47,191 nt of DNA from CAZASK01 sp964487845. GTDB taxonomy: Bacteria; Chlamydiota; Chlamydiia; Chlamydiales; FEN-1388. Position numbers and translations under genes: made by a program. The stretch covers positions 1 through 47,191 of the forward strand of contig CAZASK010000011.1 in assembly GCA_964487845.1 (NCBI GenBank), written 5' to 3'. Under the pieces are notes generated by a model, which saw only the letters and a program-made list of their open reading frames with translations, had not been told where the DNA came from and did no database searches. Shown here one piece after another: positions 32,166 to 41,472 of the stretch (its first letter is position 1; each line of letters opens with the position of its first letter).

Positions 32166-34322
32166 ATGAGATGGAAAATGAGATATATACGATACTTCCT
32201 ACTTCTATCCCTATTCAGTATCACTGCACTCGCCGCAGAGGCGCAGCATATCGAAGGGAAACTTGACATTCAACTGCAAGAGCCCCATTTTTCAAACGGT
32301 GTACTCTCAACAGAAAATGGCGGTATCATCCGCGGCAAAGATCTCTTTCTCCAGGCAAAGGTCATTCACTACACAAAGACTGTCTTAAAAGGAGAGCCAA
32401 TACAAACCGTACGGGCAACTGGAGAGCTCTTTTTTCAATATCAAGGCAAGCCTTATACAGGAGAACGTGTCGAGATCGACCTCATTCGGAAAGTCACCAC
32501 TATCTACAATGGATACACAAGTGCATCTCCTTGGTTTGTAGGAGGGGAAAAAATAATTCTGCATGATGATGGCCGTGGAACTATTGAAAATGGCTTTATC
32601 ACAACAAGTGAAAATGAAGCGAATGAATGGACAGCAGAAGCAAGCCGAGTTTTTTTGAACGAGGCTTCGAAAGTAAAGGCAAGAAGCGTCAAGTTCTTTT
32701 TCGCAAAACTTCCGATCATGTGGATTCCAACCTATTCACGAGATCTGCGGCAAGATAATGGAGCTCCGTTCAGCCTGCGGATTAGAAAAAATAGTGGTGC
32801 AGCCCTTCGCATAGGCATCACCTACGACCTTATCAAAACAAAAACGTTTAAAGGGCAGACTCTCCTTGATATCGGCACTAATAAAGGGCTAGGACTTGGC
32901 TTTGCAGGCAGATATAACAGCCTTGATAAAAAATCATCCTTTTACACATATAACTATATCGCCCGCGATCTGCAAAAAAAGAATGAGTCCAATTCTCTAC
33001 GCTATCGCTTGCAAGGCAAATATGGAAGGGCTTTATATGATAACAAGATCCAATTTCAACTTACCTATGATAAAACCTCTGACTCTCGAATAGGCAGCGA
33101 CTATAAAAATCGATTTCTCGAGTCTGCCAGAGTCATGCCCACACAAGCTCGCTTTACACGAAAAACGAGTGAATGGATATCGAGCCTTAACACAAAAGTG
33201 CGTATTAACAACTTTCAAACAGTAAAAGAACAGCTACCTCTTTTTTCATTCAATTCAAGACCTCTGCAATTAGGAGAAAAGGGGCCAATACTTGATAGCA
33301 CCTTCAATGCGGGTTTTCTCAACTACAAATATAGCCACAACTCCCCTCACTTACACAACTTCCATTCATCACGCGTAGAGCTATCGCAACTGCTCTATAA
33401 GCAGATAAAAACTGCAGGAGTCACCACAACACCTCATATTGGATATTCCGCAATCCACTACAATAATAGCCCACAGCACCGTGCACGCATGCTCGCGATC
33501 GGAAAAATAGGCTTCGAATCACACATGAGATTTATACGCTCATTCTCAAAGACGACACAATCGCTAGAACCATATGTTGAGTATCAATATTTGAGTAGGC
33601 CAACTACCTCCGGTAAAAATCACTATATTTTTGATCTACAAGATGGCTGGCACGAGCTCAATATGATGCGCTTTGGCATGCGCAATTCTCTCATGACAAA
33701 GAGTGATCTAGACACCTTTATAAAACGCTACGACCTCGACCTCTATACCAGAGCTTGCATTCACACAAAAACTGTGCCAACAGCGATCTCTAAAATCTAT
33801 CTCGACACACGAATAAAACCGACTGCTTGTACAGCGTATAAGATGGACTTTGCCTACGACATCAAGCACAATCTTATAGACCACCTCAACATAGCAGCAG
33901 ATTTTACCTTAAGTGAAGATATCGCACTTGCTCTCGAGTGGCGCCGTAGAAGCCAATATGCCTGGAGAAAAATAGATTCAGAGAACTTCATACTCGACTC
34001 TTTTCACTCTACACGCTCTTTAAAAAAGAGTGCCCTCTCTGATCGGAGAGATACACTTTTGATGCATCTCTTTTTTGTTATCACTCCTACCATATCACTT
34101 GATTTACACACGAAGCATGGCTGTAAGCGTACCCATCAGCCTTCTTATAATGAATATGGGGCTGAAGTGGTGACCTTGCTGCGTGGAGCTATGAAAATTA
34201 CGCTATCATATACTCGAAAACCAAAAAACAGCACCTACGCTCTTCATTTTTCTCTTGGAGGAAAAAAGCGCGCTTCTGAAGGATCATTTGACGGATTTGG
34301 CCGAGGCAATTACGACAATTGA
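32166..34322 (+). CDS. LptD/OstA-like outer membrane beta-barrel protein
   Basis: The protein has 718 residues with a signal peptide (about residues 1-23, ending ITALAAEA). Residues about 28-165 form an OstA-like beta region (VRATGELFFQYQGKPYTGERVEIDL), followed by FFAKLPIMWIPTYSRDLRQ and many alternating strands with aromatic ends (YNYIARDLQKKNESNSLRYRLQGKYG, EYQYLSR). The layout corresponds to LptD, which puts lipopolysaccharide into the outer leaflet. Conservation is limited and I do not see the two disulfide pairs of E. coli LptD, so a chlamydia-specific OstA relative is also possible. The gene is preceded by a 61-base gap after glgX; the start ATG has no clear ribosome binding site, and ATG 12 bases later is an alternative. 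Confidence 0.72.
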   Translation: MRWKMRYIRYFLLLSLFSITALAAEAQHIEGKLDIQLQEPHFSNGVLSTENGGIIRGKDLFLQAKVIHYTKTVLKGEPIQTVRATGELFFQYQGKPYTGERVEIDLIRKVTTIYNGYTSASPWFVGGEKIILHDDGRGTIENGFITTSENEANEWTAEASRVFLNEASKVKARSVKFFFAKLPIMWIPTYSRDLRQDNGAPFSLRIRKNSGAALRIGITYDLIKTKTFKGQTLLDIGTNKGLGLGFAGRYNSLDKKSSFYTYNYIARDLQKKNESNSLRYRLQGKYGRALYDNKIQFQLTYDKTSDSRIGSDYKNRFLESARVMPTQARFTRKTSEWISSLNTKVRINNFQTVKEQLPLFSFNSRPLQLGEKGPILDSTFNAGFLNYKYSHNSPHLHNFHSSRVELSQLLYKQIKTAGVTTTPHIGYSAIHYNNSPQHRARMLAIGKIGFESHMRFIRSFSKTTQSLEPYVEYQYLSRPTTSGKNHYIFDLQDGWHELNMMRFGMRNSLMTKSDLDTFIKRYDLDLYTRACIHTKTVPTAISKIYLDTRIKPTACTAYKMDFAYDIKHNLIDHLNIAADFTLSEDIALALEWRRRSQYAWRKIDSENFILDSFHSTRSLKKSALSDRRDTLLMHLFFVITPTISLDLHTKHGCKRTHQPSYNEYGAEVVTLLRGAMKITLSYTRKPKNSTYALHFSLGGKKRASEGSFDGFGRGNYDN

Positions 34323-34330
34323 TATTTTTT

Positions 34331-34360
34331 TTGAATTCATAATGCAATTTCTCGTATAAT
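34331..34360 (+). promoter_or_regulatory. Promoter of the ugd-folD-apbE operon
   Basis: TTGAAT (34331-34336) and a perfect TATAAT (34355-34360) are 18 bases apart, with the ugd start at 34382 preceded by AGAGGA. The element is well placed for the four overlapping genes downstream. Confidence 0.65.
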
Positions 34361-34381
34361 AGACTTCTTTTAGAGGAAAAT

Positions 34382-35773
34382 ATGGAACTATTGGTTGTTG
34401 GCGTTGGATATGTGGGTCTTGTAACAGGAGCTTGTTTTGCAGAGATGGGCTATTCAGTTACATGCCTTGACATCGATGCAAAAAAAATTGAGCGTCTTCA
34501 ACAAGGAGAAATTCCTATCTATGAACCAGGCCTTGAAGAAATCGTAAAAAGAAATAACAGCGCCGGAAGACTACATTTTACAACACAGTATCCAGAAGCT
34601 GTGAAGCGCGCTCAAATCATCTTTCTTGCCTTGCCGACGCCTACACTTGCAAGCGGTGAATGTGATCTACAGGCTGTGTATAGAGCGGCTGCCGAGGTGG
34701 CTACCCATATCCGGTATCACACAACCATTGTTGTAAAATCAACAGTACCCGTCGGCACAAGTAGCAATGTTTCCCAAATTATTGAAAAAGCTCTGCAGAA
34801 TCGCGAAGTGAACGTATCCTTTGATGTTGTCTCTAATCCCGAATTCCTCAAGGAGGGCTGTGCTGTCCAAGATTTCATGAGACCAGATCGGGTAATTATC
34901 GGTCACGAGACAGAGAGCGCCAAACAGCTGATGAAAGAGCTGTATCGACCTTTTATGTTCAGCCATGAGCGTATTCTTTTTATGAACACACAGTCAGCCG
35001 AGCTTACCAAGTACGCAGCAAATACGATGTTGGCTACGCGCATTTCTTTTATGAATTGGCTCTCTCATCTTGCTGAAAAAACAGGAGCGGATATCACAAG
35101 CATTCGGAAAGGAATCGGCTCCGATAGTCGCATCGGGTATGACTTTCTGTGGGCCGGAATTGGCTTTGGAGGCTCTTGCTTTCCTAAAGACATTCGAGCG
35201 CTTCAACATTGCTATCAAAAAGCGGGGCTTCCTACTGATTTTATTGACTCTATCATCGCGATCAATGAACGACAAAAACATGTGCTGCCCGCAAAAATAG
35301 CAGACTATTTTTCATTAAGAGGCTCACTTGCCAATAAGACAATCGCTATATTAGGCCTTTCCTTTAAGCCAGACACTGATGACATGAGAGAAGCGCCTTC
35401 TCTTACACTGATAGATGCTCTTCTTCAGCAAGGGTGTCATCTAAGACTCTATGATCCTGTTGCTATGGAAGTGGCAAAAAAGAACATCCAGCCCTCTGCT
35501 TACATCAGCTGGTGCTCATCGGCTAAAGAAGCGTGTGATGGTGCTGACGCTATTGCGCTTGTCACTGAGTGGAAACAATTTCGCTTGCTCAACTTCTCTG
35601 AGATCAAAGCTTCTATGAAGGGAAATGCCTTTTTCGACGGAAGAAACCAGTACCAACCCCTCGAAATGGCAAAACTTGGATTTGACTATATCAGCATAGG
35701 CAGACAAACAGCATATGCTGCACTTGAAAAAGAAACACTCTCTTTAGTAGAGGAAAATGCCGCACACACTTAA
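34382..35773 (+). CDS. ugd: UDP-glucose 6-dehydrogenase
   Basis: It oxidises UDP-glucose to UDP-glucuronate with two NAD+. The 463 residues have the N-terminal Rossmann motif VVGVGYVGLVTGACFAEMGYSVTCLDID, the central FGGSCFPKDI with the catalytic Cys, and the C-terminal UDP-binding domain with LGLSFKPDTDDMREAPSL. The family member could also be a UDP-sugar dehydrogenase of another specificity, but the motifs fit UDP-glucose or UDP-N-acetylhexosamine types. The strong promoter and ribosome binding site are noted separately. It is the first gene of an operon and overlaps the next gene by 17 bases. The product could feed surface sugars, as might the nonulosonic acid genes. Confidence 0.93.
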   Translation: MELLVVGVGYVGLVTGACFAEMGYSVTCLDIDAKKIERLQQGEIPIYEPGLEEIVKRNNSAGRLHFTTQYPEAVKRAQIIFLALPTPTLASGECDLQAVYRAAAEVATHIRYHTTIVVKSTVPVGTSSNVSQIIEKALQNREVNVSFDVVSNPEFLKEGCAVQDFMRPDRVIIGHETESAKQLMKELYRPFMFSHERILFMNTQSAELTKYAANTMLATRISFMNWLSHLAEKTGADITSIRKGIGSDSRIGYDFLWAGIGFGGSCFPKDIRALQHCYQKAGLPTDFIDSIIAINERQKHVLPAKIADYFSLRGSLANKTIAILGLSFKPDTDDMREAPSLTLIDALLQQGCHLRLYDPVAMEVAKKNIQPSAYISWCSSAKEACDGADAIALVTEWKQFRLLNFSEIKASMKGNAFFDGRNQYQPLEMAKLGFDYISIGRQTAYAALEKETLSLVEENAAHT

Positions 35774-36275
35774 ATCAGTCGCTCTTCGGTTTGTATTTGC
35801 TTTTGTCATTTTTATTCTTGCCTCGCTCTTTTCACGTCTTGATGTGCATTTTTTTGCGCCACCACTGGTTATGTTGATTACTATGGGAACACTCATGCAG
35901 ACGATGACGACATCGCTCATCATAGGCTGTTTTTTGGATATAGCCACTCACTCTCCACGCCTTGGATTCATCGCACTCTCTTATCTACTGACTAGCTACA
36001 CACTCTATTCATGTAAACGCCTGCTGACGCATGATTCGTTTGTGTCCCTGCCTCTCCTTACCTATATTTTCTCCATGCTCACCTCTCTCTTTCATATCAT
36101 TATAGCTTTTCTATTTGATATACCCCTTCCTTCTCAGACAGCTGCCTGGATCATACAAGATGCATTTTTAATGCCTCTATTCGATGTTGCATATGCTATT
36201 TTTGTTTTTTCTCTTCCACACTACCTCTTTTCTCGATATCATCTGCCTGATAAACGCATGAATCGAAGGATGTAA
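35757..36275 (+). CDS. Small polytopic membrane protein, MreD-like (CT079-like)
   Basis: The protein has 172 residues with about five transmembrane helices and little else. The arrangement of helices and the segment GCFLDIATHSPRLGFIALSYLLTSYTLYSCKRLL resemble MreD of the rod-shape system (a D-x-x-x-x-x-P-x-G pattern followed by a helix and a basic turn). The similarity is too weak to name it with confidence. Its location between a dehydrogenase and folD matches a conserved unknown of Chlamydia (CT079). The start is well supported: AGAGGAAA precedes the ATG, which lies inside the end of ugd. Confidence 0.75.
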   Translation: MPHTLKSVALRFVFAFVIFILASLFSRLDVHFFAPPLVMLITMGTLMQTMTTSLIIGCFLDIATHSPRLGFIALSYLLTSYTLYSCKRLLTHDSFVSLPLLTYIFSMLTSLFHIIIAFLFDIPLPSQTAAWIIQDAFLMPLFDVAYAIFVFSLPHYLFSRYHLPDKRMNRRM

Positions 36276-36281
36276 TACAAG

Positions 36282-37142
36282 ATGATCCCGCTCATTCTTG
36301 ATGGCAAAAAGATCGCCGACACTATTTTAAGCGATATTCACGCAAAGCTCCTCAGTGGATATCCTCGTAAGCCAAAGCTTGCAGCTATACTGACTACCAA
36401 AAATCCCGCTTCCCTTACCTATGTATCGAAAAAAGTGGACGCCTGTAACAAGATAGGTTTTTTATCTGTCGTACACGAAATAGAAGCTGATTCAGAACAG
36501 GCTATCATCAGGTTGATAAAGAAATTAAACGATGACAAGAGTGTGGATGGTATCCTCGTACAGCTTCCTTTACCAGCAGGGATACGTCCTATTGAGATTT
36601 TAGCAGCTATCGATCCATCCAAAGATGTAGATGGCTTTCATCCTATCAACATGGGAAAGGTTCTGATAGGTGATGAAAGCTCATTTTACCCGTGTACACC
36701 CCGCGGCATCCACACCCTGCTCCAACATTATGAAATCACAACAGCTGGCAAGCATATGGTCATCGTGGGTAGAAGTAATATTGTGGGCAAACCACTAGCT
36801 GCCATCATGATGCAAAATAAAGCGGGCTGTAATGCCACTGTAACTGTAGCGCATAGCCATACTCACAATCTCGAACGGCTCTGCTTGTCCGCAGATATTC
36901 TCGTAGCAGCAGTAGGCCATGAGAAGACTATTACTGAAAATATGGTGAAAAAAGGAGCTGTCGTTATTGACGTCGGCATGAACCGAGTTCCCGGCACAAA
37001 AAGAGTAACTGGCGACGTCGACTTCGAAAATGTAGCCCCTAAATGTGCAGCTATTACACCAGTACCTGGTGGAATAGGTCCTATGACCATCGCCATGCTT
37101 CTTGAAAACACCTTTACAAGCTTTCTCAGCCGAGTCTCATGA
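36282..37142 (+). CDS. folD: Bifunctional methylenetetrahydrofolate dehydrogenase/cyclohydrolase
   Basis: It interconverts 5,10-methylene- and 10-formyl-tetrahydrofolate (with NADP+), supplying one-carbon units. The 286 residues have the signature segments SLTYVSKKVDAC (with the catalytic Lys), DGILVQLPLP, KDVDGFHPINMG, PCTPRGI, VIVGRSNIVGKPLA and PVPGGIGPMTIAMLLENT. The length is normal. It starts 6 bases after the upstream membrane protein and overlaps apbE by 4 bases. Confidence 0.96.
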   Translation: MIPLILDGKKIADTILSDIHAKLLSGYPRKPKLAAILTTKNPASLTYVSKKVDACNKIGFLSVVHEIEADSEQAIIRLIKKLNDDKSVDGILVQLPLPAGIRPIEILAAIDPSKDVDGFHPINMGKVLIGDESSFYPCTPRGIHTLLQHYEITTAGKHMVIVGRSNIVGKPLAAIMMQNKAGCNATVTVAHSHTHNLERLCLSADILVAAVGHEKTITENMVKKGAVVIDVGMNRVPGTKRVTGDVDFENVAPKCAAITPVPGGIGPMTIAMLLENTFTSFLSRVS

Positions 37143-38131
37143 AACGGTTGCTCCTTCTCTTCTTTATCTGTATAGCCTGCTCTCGTCCTCATACGACATC
37201 ATTTAGAGGGATCGCGATGACCATTCCCTACGAAGTCATCATTGGGGAAAGGCTCACTCAAGATCAGGAAGCCGCCATTCAGCAACTTATTGCTCAATCG
37301 TTTGATGAAATAGATGCAACCTATAACAAGTGGAATCCTCGTTCTGAGCTTTCGCATGTCAATGCATTAGCAGCACACACTTCAATGACACTTTCGCCCC
37401 AACTGAGTCAGTTTTTGAAGAGGACTGAGTATTTTGTCAAAAATTGCCCCTATTTCGATCCAACCATTGAACCTCTCCAGGCTCTTTGGAAACAGAAGTT
37501 TCGTGAAGGCATATTTCCCACTGAGAACGAGCTCGAACGAGTGCGATCAGTGATTGGTTGGAATATGCTTCTACTCGATGGCAACCATATTGCAAAAAAG
37601 CATGCAGAGACAGCGCTCGATTTAGGAGGTATCGCGAAGGGTTTTTTTGTGGACATGCTCACGGAAAAATTGATACAGGCAGGCTATAGGAGTCTTTTTG
37701 TAGAATGGGGAGGAGAGATCAGAGCACACGGCATCCACCCTGATCAAAGGCCATGGTCTGCGGGTATTGCATCCTTCGACACACCTCCACAAAAAACGCC
37801 GATTCAGATCATTCCTCTTTTGAATAAAGCTATAGCTACAAGCGGCGACTACCTTCAAAATTGGACTCTACAAGGAGTCATGTACAGCCACGTTTTTGAT
37901 CCCATTACGCTCTATCCAAGAATCATGTCCGATCAATCGATTGCCTCAGCGACCGTGATTGCAAGCAACTGTGTAACGGCAGATGCCTTGGCAACAACAC
38001 TTCTTTTGTGTACAGATATAGAAGAAGCGACACGTGTGATACAAGATTTACAGAATCGATGGCCCGATACTGACTATTGTGTCATAGCACGAAGCGGAAG
38101 CATGTACACCACTTTATACCAAGAAGACTAG
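37139..38131 (+). CDS. apbE: FAD:protein FMN transferase (lipoprotein)
   Basis: It attaches FMN covalently to extracytoplasmic proteins such as NQR or RNF subunits. The 330 residues begin with a lipoprotein signal (LLLLFFICIACS, lipidated Cys14), so the protein would be tethered in the periplasm. Conserved ApbE segments are NPRSELSHVNALA, ALDLGGIAKGFFVDM, AIATSGDYLQ and SHVFDPITLYP, which hold the FAD- and metal-binding residues. It is the last gene of the operon and its end overlaps the convergent type III chaperone gene by 4 bases. Likely targets are the Na+-translocating NADH dehydrogenase subunits known from chlamydiae (inference). Confidence 0.93.
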   Translation: MKRLLLLFFICIACSRPHTTSFRGIAMTIPYEVIIGERLTQDQEAAIQQLIAQSFDEIDATYNKWNPRSELSHVNALAAHTSMTLSPQLSQFLKRTEYFVKNCPYFDPTIEPLQALWKQKFREGIFPTENELERVRSVIGWNMLLLDGNHIAKKHAETALDLGGIAKGFFVDMLTEKLIQAGYRSLFVEWGGEIRAHGIHPDQRPWSAGIASFDTPPQKTPIQIIPLLNKAIATSGDYLQNWTLQGVMYSHVFDPITLYPRIMSDQSIASATVIASNCVTADALATTLLLCTDIEEATRVIQDLQNRWPDTDYCVIARSGSMYTTLYQED

Positions 38132-38664
38132 ACATGCATAATACGAGCTTTCAGCTCTGCAAGCCCTGCCTTGAGTGCGCGCACTCCCTCTTGACGTGAG
38201 TGCCCCTTCGCATATGCATACCCGATTCCTAATATAGCTTTCGCCTGCTTTATATCATGCATCTCGAGGCAAGCATCCACGGCATATCCATAGGTGTCTA
38301 TTCGCACAGGATCCATTGTTTCCGCCACCATATACCATGAAAGAGCTTCCTGATAATGTCCAATCGCTTGATGGGCAGCGCCTAAGCCTAACCAAAAATC
38401 GCACACATAAGGGTTTACCTGAGTCAGAAATTGAAAGGCTGCTATAGCATCCTCATAACGATGTCCATGAAGAAGCGCTATCGCTTGTTCAAAAAATTGC
38501 GTAATATCCTCATTCGAAAAGCCAAAAACATCTTGCATGAGCTTTGCTTTGGCAGCAATCAAATCTACGTCCTGTGAGTTATCAACCAGCGGACATGACG
38601 TATTTGATGCAGAGGAATACAGACGCTTTTTATGTACTGCGTGGAGTCGATGACGTTTCTTCAT
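38128..38664 (-). CDS. Type III secretion chaperone, LcrH/SycD family (TPR)
   Basis: Class II chaperones of this type hold translocator proteins in the cytoplasm before export. The protein has 178 residues: a basic N-terminus of about 45 residues, then three TPR-like helical pairs from FFEQAIALLHGHRYEDAIAAFQFLTQVNP through FWLGLGAAHQAIGHYQEALSWYMVAETMDP to AVDACLEMHDIKQAKAILGIGYAYAK, the family pattern. The frame extends to a TTG at 38670, but the ATG at 38662-38664 has GGGGGAGG in front and is chosen. No translocator gene lies next to it. It is distinct from the known Scc2/Scc3 only by position; which it corresponds to cannot be decided here. Confidence 0.82.
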   Translation of the reverse strand: MKKRHRLHAVHKKRLYSSASNTSCPLVDNSQDVDLIAAKAKLMQDVFGFSNEDITQFFEQAIALLHGHRYEDAIAAFQFLTQVNPYVCDFWLGLGAAHQAIGHYQEALSWYMVAETMDPVRIDTYGYAVDACLEMHDIKQAKAILGIGYAYAKGHSRQEGVRALKAGLAELKARIMHV

Positions 38665-38697
38665 AGCCAACCTCCCCCACTACTTATTATACAAAAT

Positions 38698-39768
38698 TCA
38701 AGAATTTTTTGTTATAGGCAGCTGGAGGAGTGTGCTATGGTTGCAGATTAACTTCTGCCCGGTGACTACCACTTGTCCTAGCTGAGACAACATTTCAGTC
38801 ACCTCGTGCAGCCTACCACTATCGAGATGAGCGCCAAGGTCATCGGCTAAAAAAAGTGGCGCCTCTCCTACTCGTTCTTTTAAAAGCTGCCATTCAGCAA
38901 ATCGCAAGGCCAACGCAATTACGCGAATTTCGCCCTCACTGGCAAAGTCATCACAACGCTTTGCCTTTGCTGTAATCAAAAGATCATGACGATGAGGACC
39001 TACAAGAGTATGCCCATAGACCATTTCTTGCGCCCTTTTTCTTTGAAATTCTTCTTCGAAATAGTGCGCCAAATGATCTACAGATTCACTCTGAGGGCAC
39101 CCTGTAATTTCTTGCAACGCAAGTGGACCTGGAAAATTCGTGAGGCAATTTTTAAAAAACGCCATGACAAATGCCTCGAGACTGGAAATTGTCTTTCTAC
39201 GCTCTTGCACGATATATGCGCCAGAGGCTGCTAATTCTTTTTCCCACGCTTTTATCGTTCCCAACTGCTTGCTTTTAATGAGCGCGTTTCTCTGTTTAAG
39301 AGCGCGTTGATAACGAACAAAATGATGCACAAACAAAGGATTCGCTTGAGCTATCTGCAGATCCAAAAACCGTCTTCTAGTAGCAGGTGGACCTTGTATT
39401 AAAAGATTATCTTGTGATGTAAAGAGAGTAGCATTCAAAAGCCCTAAAAGCATCTGCTGAGAACAGGGAGCTCGATTATAAAAAAGCTGCTTTTTTGTGC
39501 CGTCAAACACACATTTTAGCTCATTTTCTTGGCCCTCTTTCTCAAAATCTATTTCGACTATGAACCCACGCTCATCATGCGTGACAAGATCTTTCAAAAG
39601 TGCACTGCGAAAAGAGCTACCAGAAACCAGAAGAAAGAGAGACTCTAAAAGAGTCGTCTTCCCCTGCCCGTTATCTCCGACAATTTCATTGATTCTCGGA
39701 TCAAAAGAGCAGGAAAAGTGACGCAAGGAGCGAAGATTTCGCAACTTCACCGAGAGAAGTTTTTGCAC
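38698..39768 (-). CDS. recF: DNA replication/repair protein RecF
   Basis: This SMC-like ATPase helps load RecA at single-strand gaps. Motifs are Walker A EIVGDNGQGKTTLLESL, the signature region FASEGEIRVIALALRFAEW and the Walker B-like APLFLADDLGAHLD. The length (356 from this start) is normal. The frame is open to a TTG at 39783 inside dnaN. The GTG at 39766-39768 lies just after the dnaN stop (TAGTGTG), has GGGGA upstream and fits the family length. dnaN-recF order is as in many bacteria and in Chlamydia. Confidence 0.93.
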   Translation of the reverse strand: MQKLLSVKLRNLRSLRHFSCSFDPRINEIVGDNGQGKTTLLESLFLLVSGSSFRSALLKDLVTHDERGFIVEIDFEKEGQENELKCVFDGTKKQLFYNRAPCSQQMLLGLLNATLFTSQDNLLIQGPPATRRRFLDLQIAQANPLFVHHFVRYQRALKQRNALIKSKQLGTIKAWEKELAASGAYIVQERRKTISSLEAFVMAFFKNCLTNFPGPLALQEITGCPQSESVDHLAHYFEEEFQRKRAQEMVYGHTLVGPHRHDLLITAKAKRCDDFASEGEIRVIALALRFAEWQLLKERVGEAPLFLADDLGAHLDSGRLHEVTEMLSQLGQVVVTGQKLICNHSTLLQLPITKNS

Positions 39769-39769
39769 A

Positions 39770-40900
39770 CTACTCGTCCCCAAGACGCATCGGCATTAAG
39801 ACAAAAAGCGTACGAAGCGATGGGTCGTCAAAAGAAGAGAGAGTCGCGTCTGCAAATATCCCTGGGTTATAGGAATCGGAAAAACCCATCGATATCACTT
39901 CGTTTTTGCTGTGCTTGAGTAGATCGATAAAGAAATGGGGATTAAACGCGATATCGAAACGAGCTCCCTGGTAGTTCACCGGCATGCTCACATTCCCCTC
40001 GCCTATATCCATGGAATTGGCCATCAGCTGCAGCTCTCCAGGAACAAAGGTAAAGCGTACGGAATGCGTTTGGTCGTTTGTGAAAAGGGCCACCTGTCTT
40101 AACAGCTGCAGCAGCTCATCTTTATGCAGTGTCACACATTGACTGGATTGCTGAGGAATTACTTTATCTACGTCAGGATACTCTCCAGATAAGAGCTTTG
40201 TCATGATAAGAATATCTTCTGCCTCTACAGCGATTTTATCGGAGAATAGGTAGAGGATGACAGAGTCATCTTCTTTATTCAAATTTTTCATAATCTCATC
40301 CACAGCTTTAAGTGGAATAATACAATCTGTTGGCGTCTCCACTGCTTCCTCAAGCGGTATCTGAGTCTTTGCAAGACGCTTTCCGTCGGTGCCTACAAAA
40401 AGAGCTTTTTTGCCCTGAATAGAAAGATAAACACCTGTCAGCACATATCGATTGTCTTCCTTCGATACGGCAAATGCGGTTCGATAGAGCGCATCTTTCA
40501 GATCTTTTTGTTGGATTTTCACCTGTAGTGCGCCAGCAAGGGCAGGAAGATGGGGAAACTCCGTCTTCGGCATGCCTACAATTTTAAAACTGGAGGTGTC
40601 AGCAGTGATCTTTGTCACCTCTTTTTCATTCGTGAGTATTTCCACTTGATGTGCTGTCAACTCACGAATGAGCTGTGCGAATTTTCTTGCGGGTAGTGTT
40701 GTAGATCCACTTTGTATTACTTTTGCAGGGCCAGAACAGCGAATAGCCACCGTAAGATCAGTTGCTGTCAGCGTAATACGATCATCCTTTGCTTCCAACA
40801 AGAGATTCGAGAGAATTGGAAGTGGGGTTTTGGGAGCTACAATGTTCTGTACTCGGTTAACAAGCTCTAATAGCTCTTGACGTGAAACGATAAATTCCAT
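39770..40900 (-). CDS. dnaN: DNA polymerase III beta subunit (sliding clamp)
   Basis: It forms the ring that keeps polymerase III on DNA. The 376 residues show the three-domain clamp pattern, with NIVAPKTPLPILSNLLLEAK in domain 1, AFAVSKEDNRYVLTGVYLSI in domain 2 and the terminal FVLMPMRL, the usual C-terminal strand. The gene precedes recF with nearly touching stop and start codons. It is divergent from smpB across a gap with nested inverted repeats. AAGGAG lies 12 bases before the ATG, a longer spacing than usual. Confidence 0.96.
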   Translation of the reverse strand: MEFIVSRQELLELVNRVQNIVAPKTPLPILSNLLLEAKDDRITLTATDLTVAIRCSGPAKVIQSGSTTLPARKFAQLIRELTAHQVEILTNEKEVTKITADTSSFKIVGMPKTEFPHLPALAGALQVKIQQKDLKDALYRTAFAVSKEDNRYVLTGVYLSIQGKKALFVGTDGKRLAKTQIPLEEAVETPTDCIIPLKAVDEIMKNLNKEDDSVILYLFSDKIAVEAEDILIMTKLLSGEYPDVDKVIPQQSSQCVTLHKDELLQLLRQVALFTNDQTHSVRFTFVPGELQLMANSMDIGEGNVSMPVNYQGARFDIAFNPHFFIDLLKHSKNEVISMGFSDSYNPGIFADATLSSFDDPSLRTLFVLMPMRLGDE

Positions 40901-40936
40901 AGCTCGTGATCACTCCTTGTTTTTGTGTCGTCCAAT

Positions 40937-40993
40937 ATGGTACTATACTATCACTAATTCAAGAATTGAAATTTTACTAAAGTGTTGTACCAT
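40937..40993. promoter_or_regulatory. Nested inverted repeats between dnaN and smpB
   Basis: ATGGTAC (40937-40943) is mirrored by GTACCAT (40987-40993), and TTCAA-GAA-TTGAA (40958-40970) sits at almost the same centre (40964-40965). On the minus strand TTCAAT and TATAGT 17 bases apart form a plausible dnaN promoter within this dyad. The nested symmetry could bind a dimeric or tetrameric regulator for both divergent genes. It is inferred from symmetry only. Confidence 0.4.
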
Positions 40994-40995
40994 CT

Positions 40996-41472
40996 ATGGC
41001 TGATGAGAAAGAATTACATATCAAAGAGCTCGCCTCTAACAGAAAAGCGACCTTTGACTATGAAATCATTGAAACTTTAGAGACGGGGCTTGTCCTCAAA
41101 GGCACAGAAATCAAATCGCTCAGACAAGGCGGCGCGCACCTCACAGAAGCCTATATCACAGTCGATAGCGGAGAGCTTTGGCTCGTGGGCTCCCAGATCG
41201 CACCGTATGGTTTTGCCTCTTTCTACCAGCACGAAGAAAAAAGAAAGCGCAAGCTTCTTGCCCATAAAAAAGAAATCGAGCGGATACAAACCCTCATCGA
41301 CAAAAAAGGGTTTTCATGTATCCCATTAAAATTGTACTTGAAAAACGGAAAGGCAAAACTTCTGATAGCAATAGCTAGAGGAAAAAAGCTTTTTGATAAA
41401 AGAGAAGCCATCAAAGCACGAGACGACAAACGATCTATGCAACGAGCTCTCAAGGAGACGAGAAGATCATGA
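40996..41472 (+). CDS. smpB: SsrA-binding protein SmpB
   Basis: It partners tmRNA in rescuing stalled ribosomes. The 158 residues have the family pattern: NRKATFDYEIIETLETGLVLKGTEIKSLRQGGAHLTEAYI, then LYLKNGKAKLLIAIARGKKLFDKREAIKARD and a basic C-terminal tail ending KETRRS that enters the mRNA channel. No tmRNA gene was seen in the window. The stop codon overlaps a possible 24-codon frame. Confidence 0.95.
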   Translation: MADEKELHIKELASNRKATFDYEIIETLETGLVLKGTEIKSLRQGGAHLTEAYITVDSGELWLVGSQIAPYGFASFYQHEEKRKRKLLAHKKEIERIQTLIDKKGFSCIPLKLYLKNGKAKLLIAIARGKKLFDKREAIKARDDKRSMQRALKETRRS

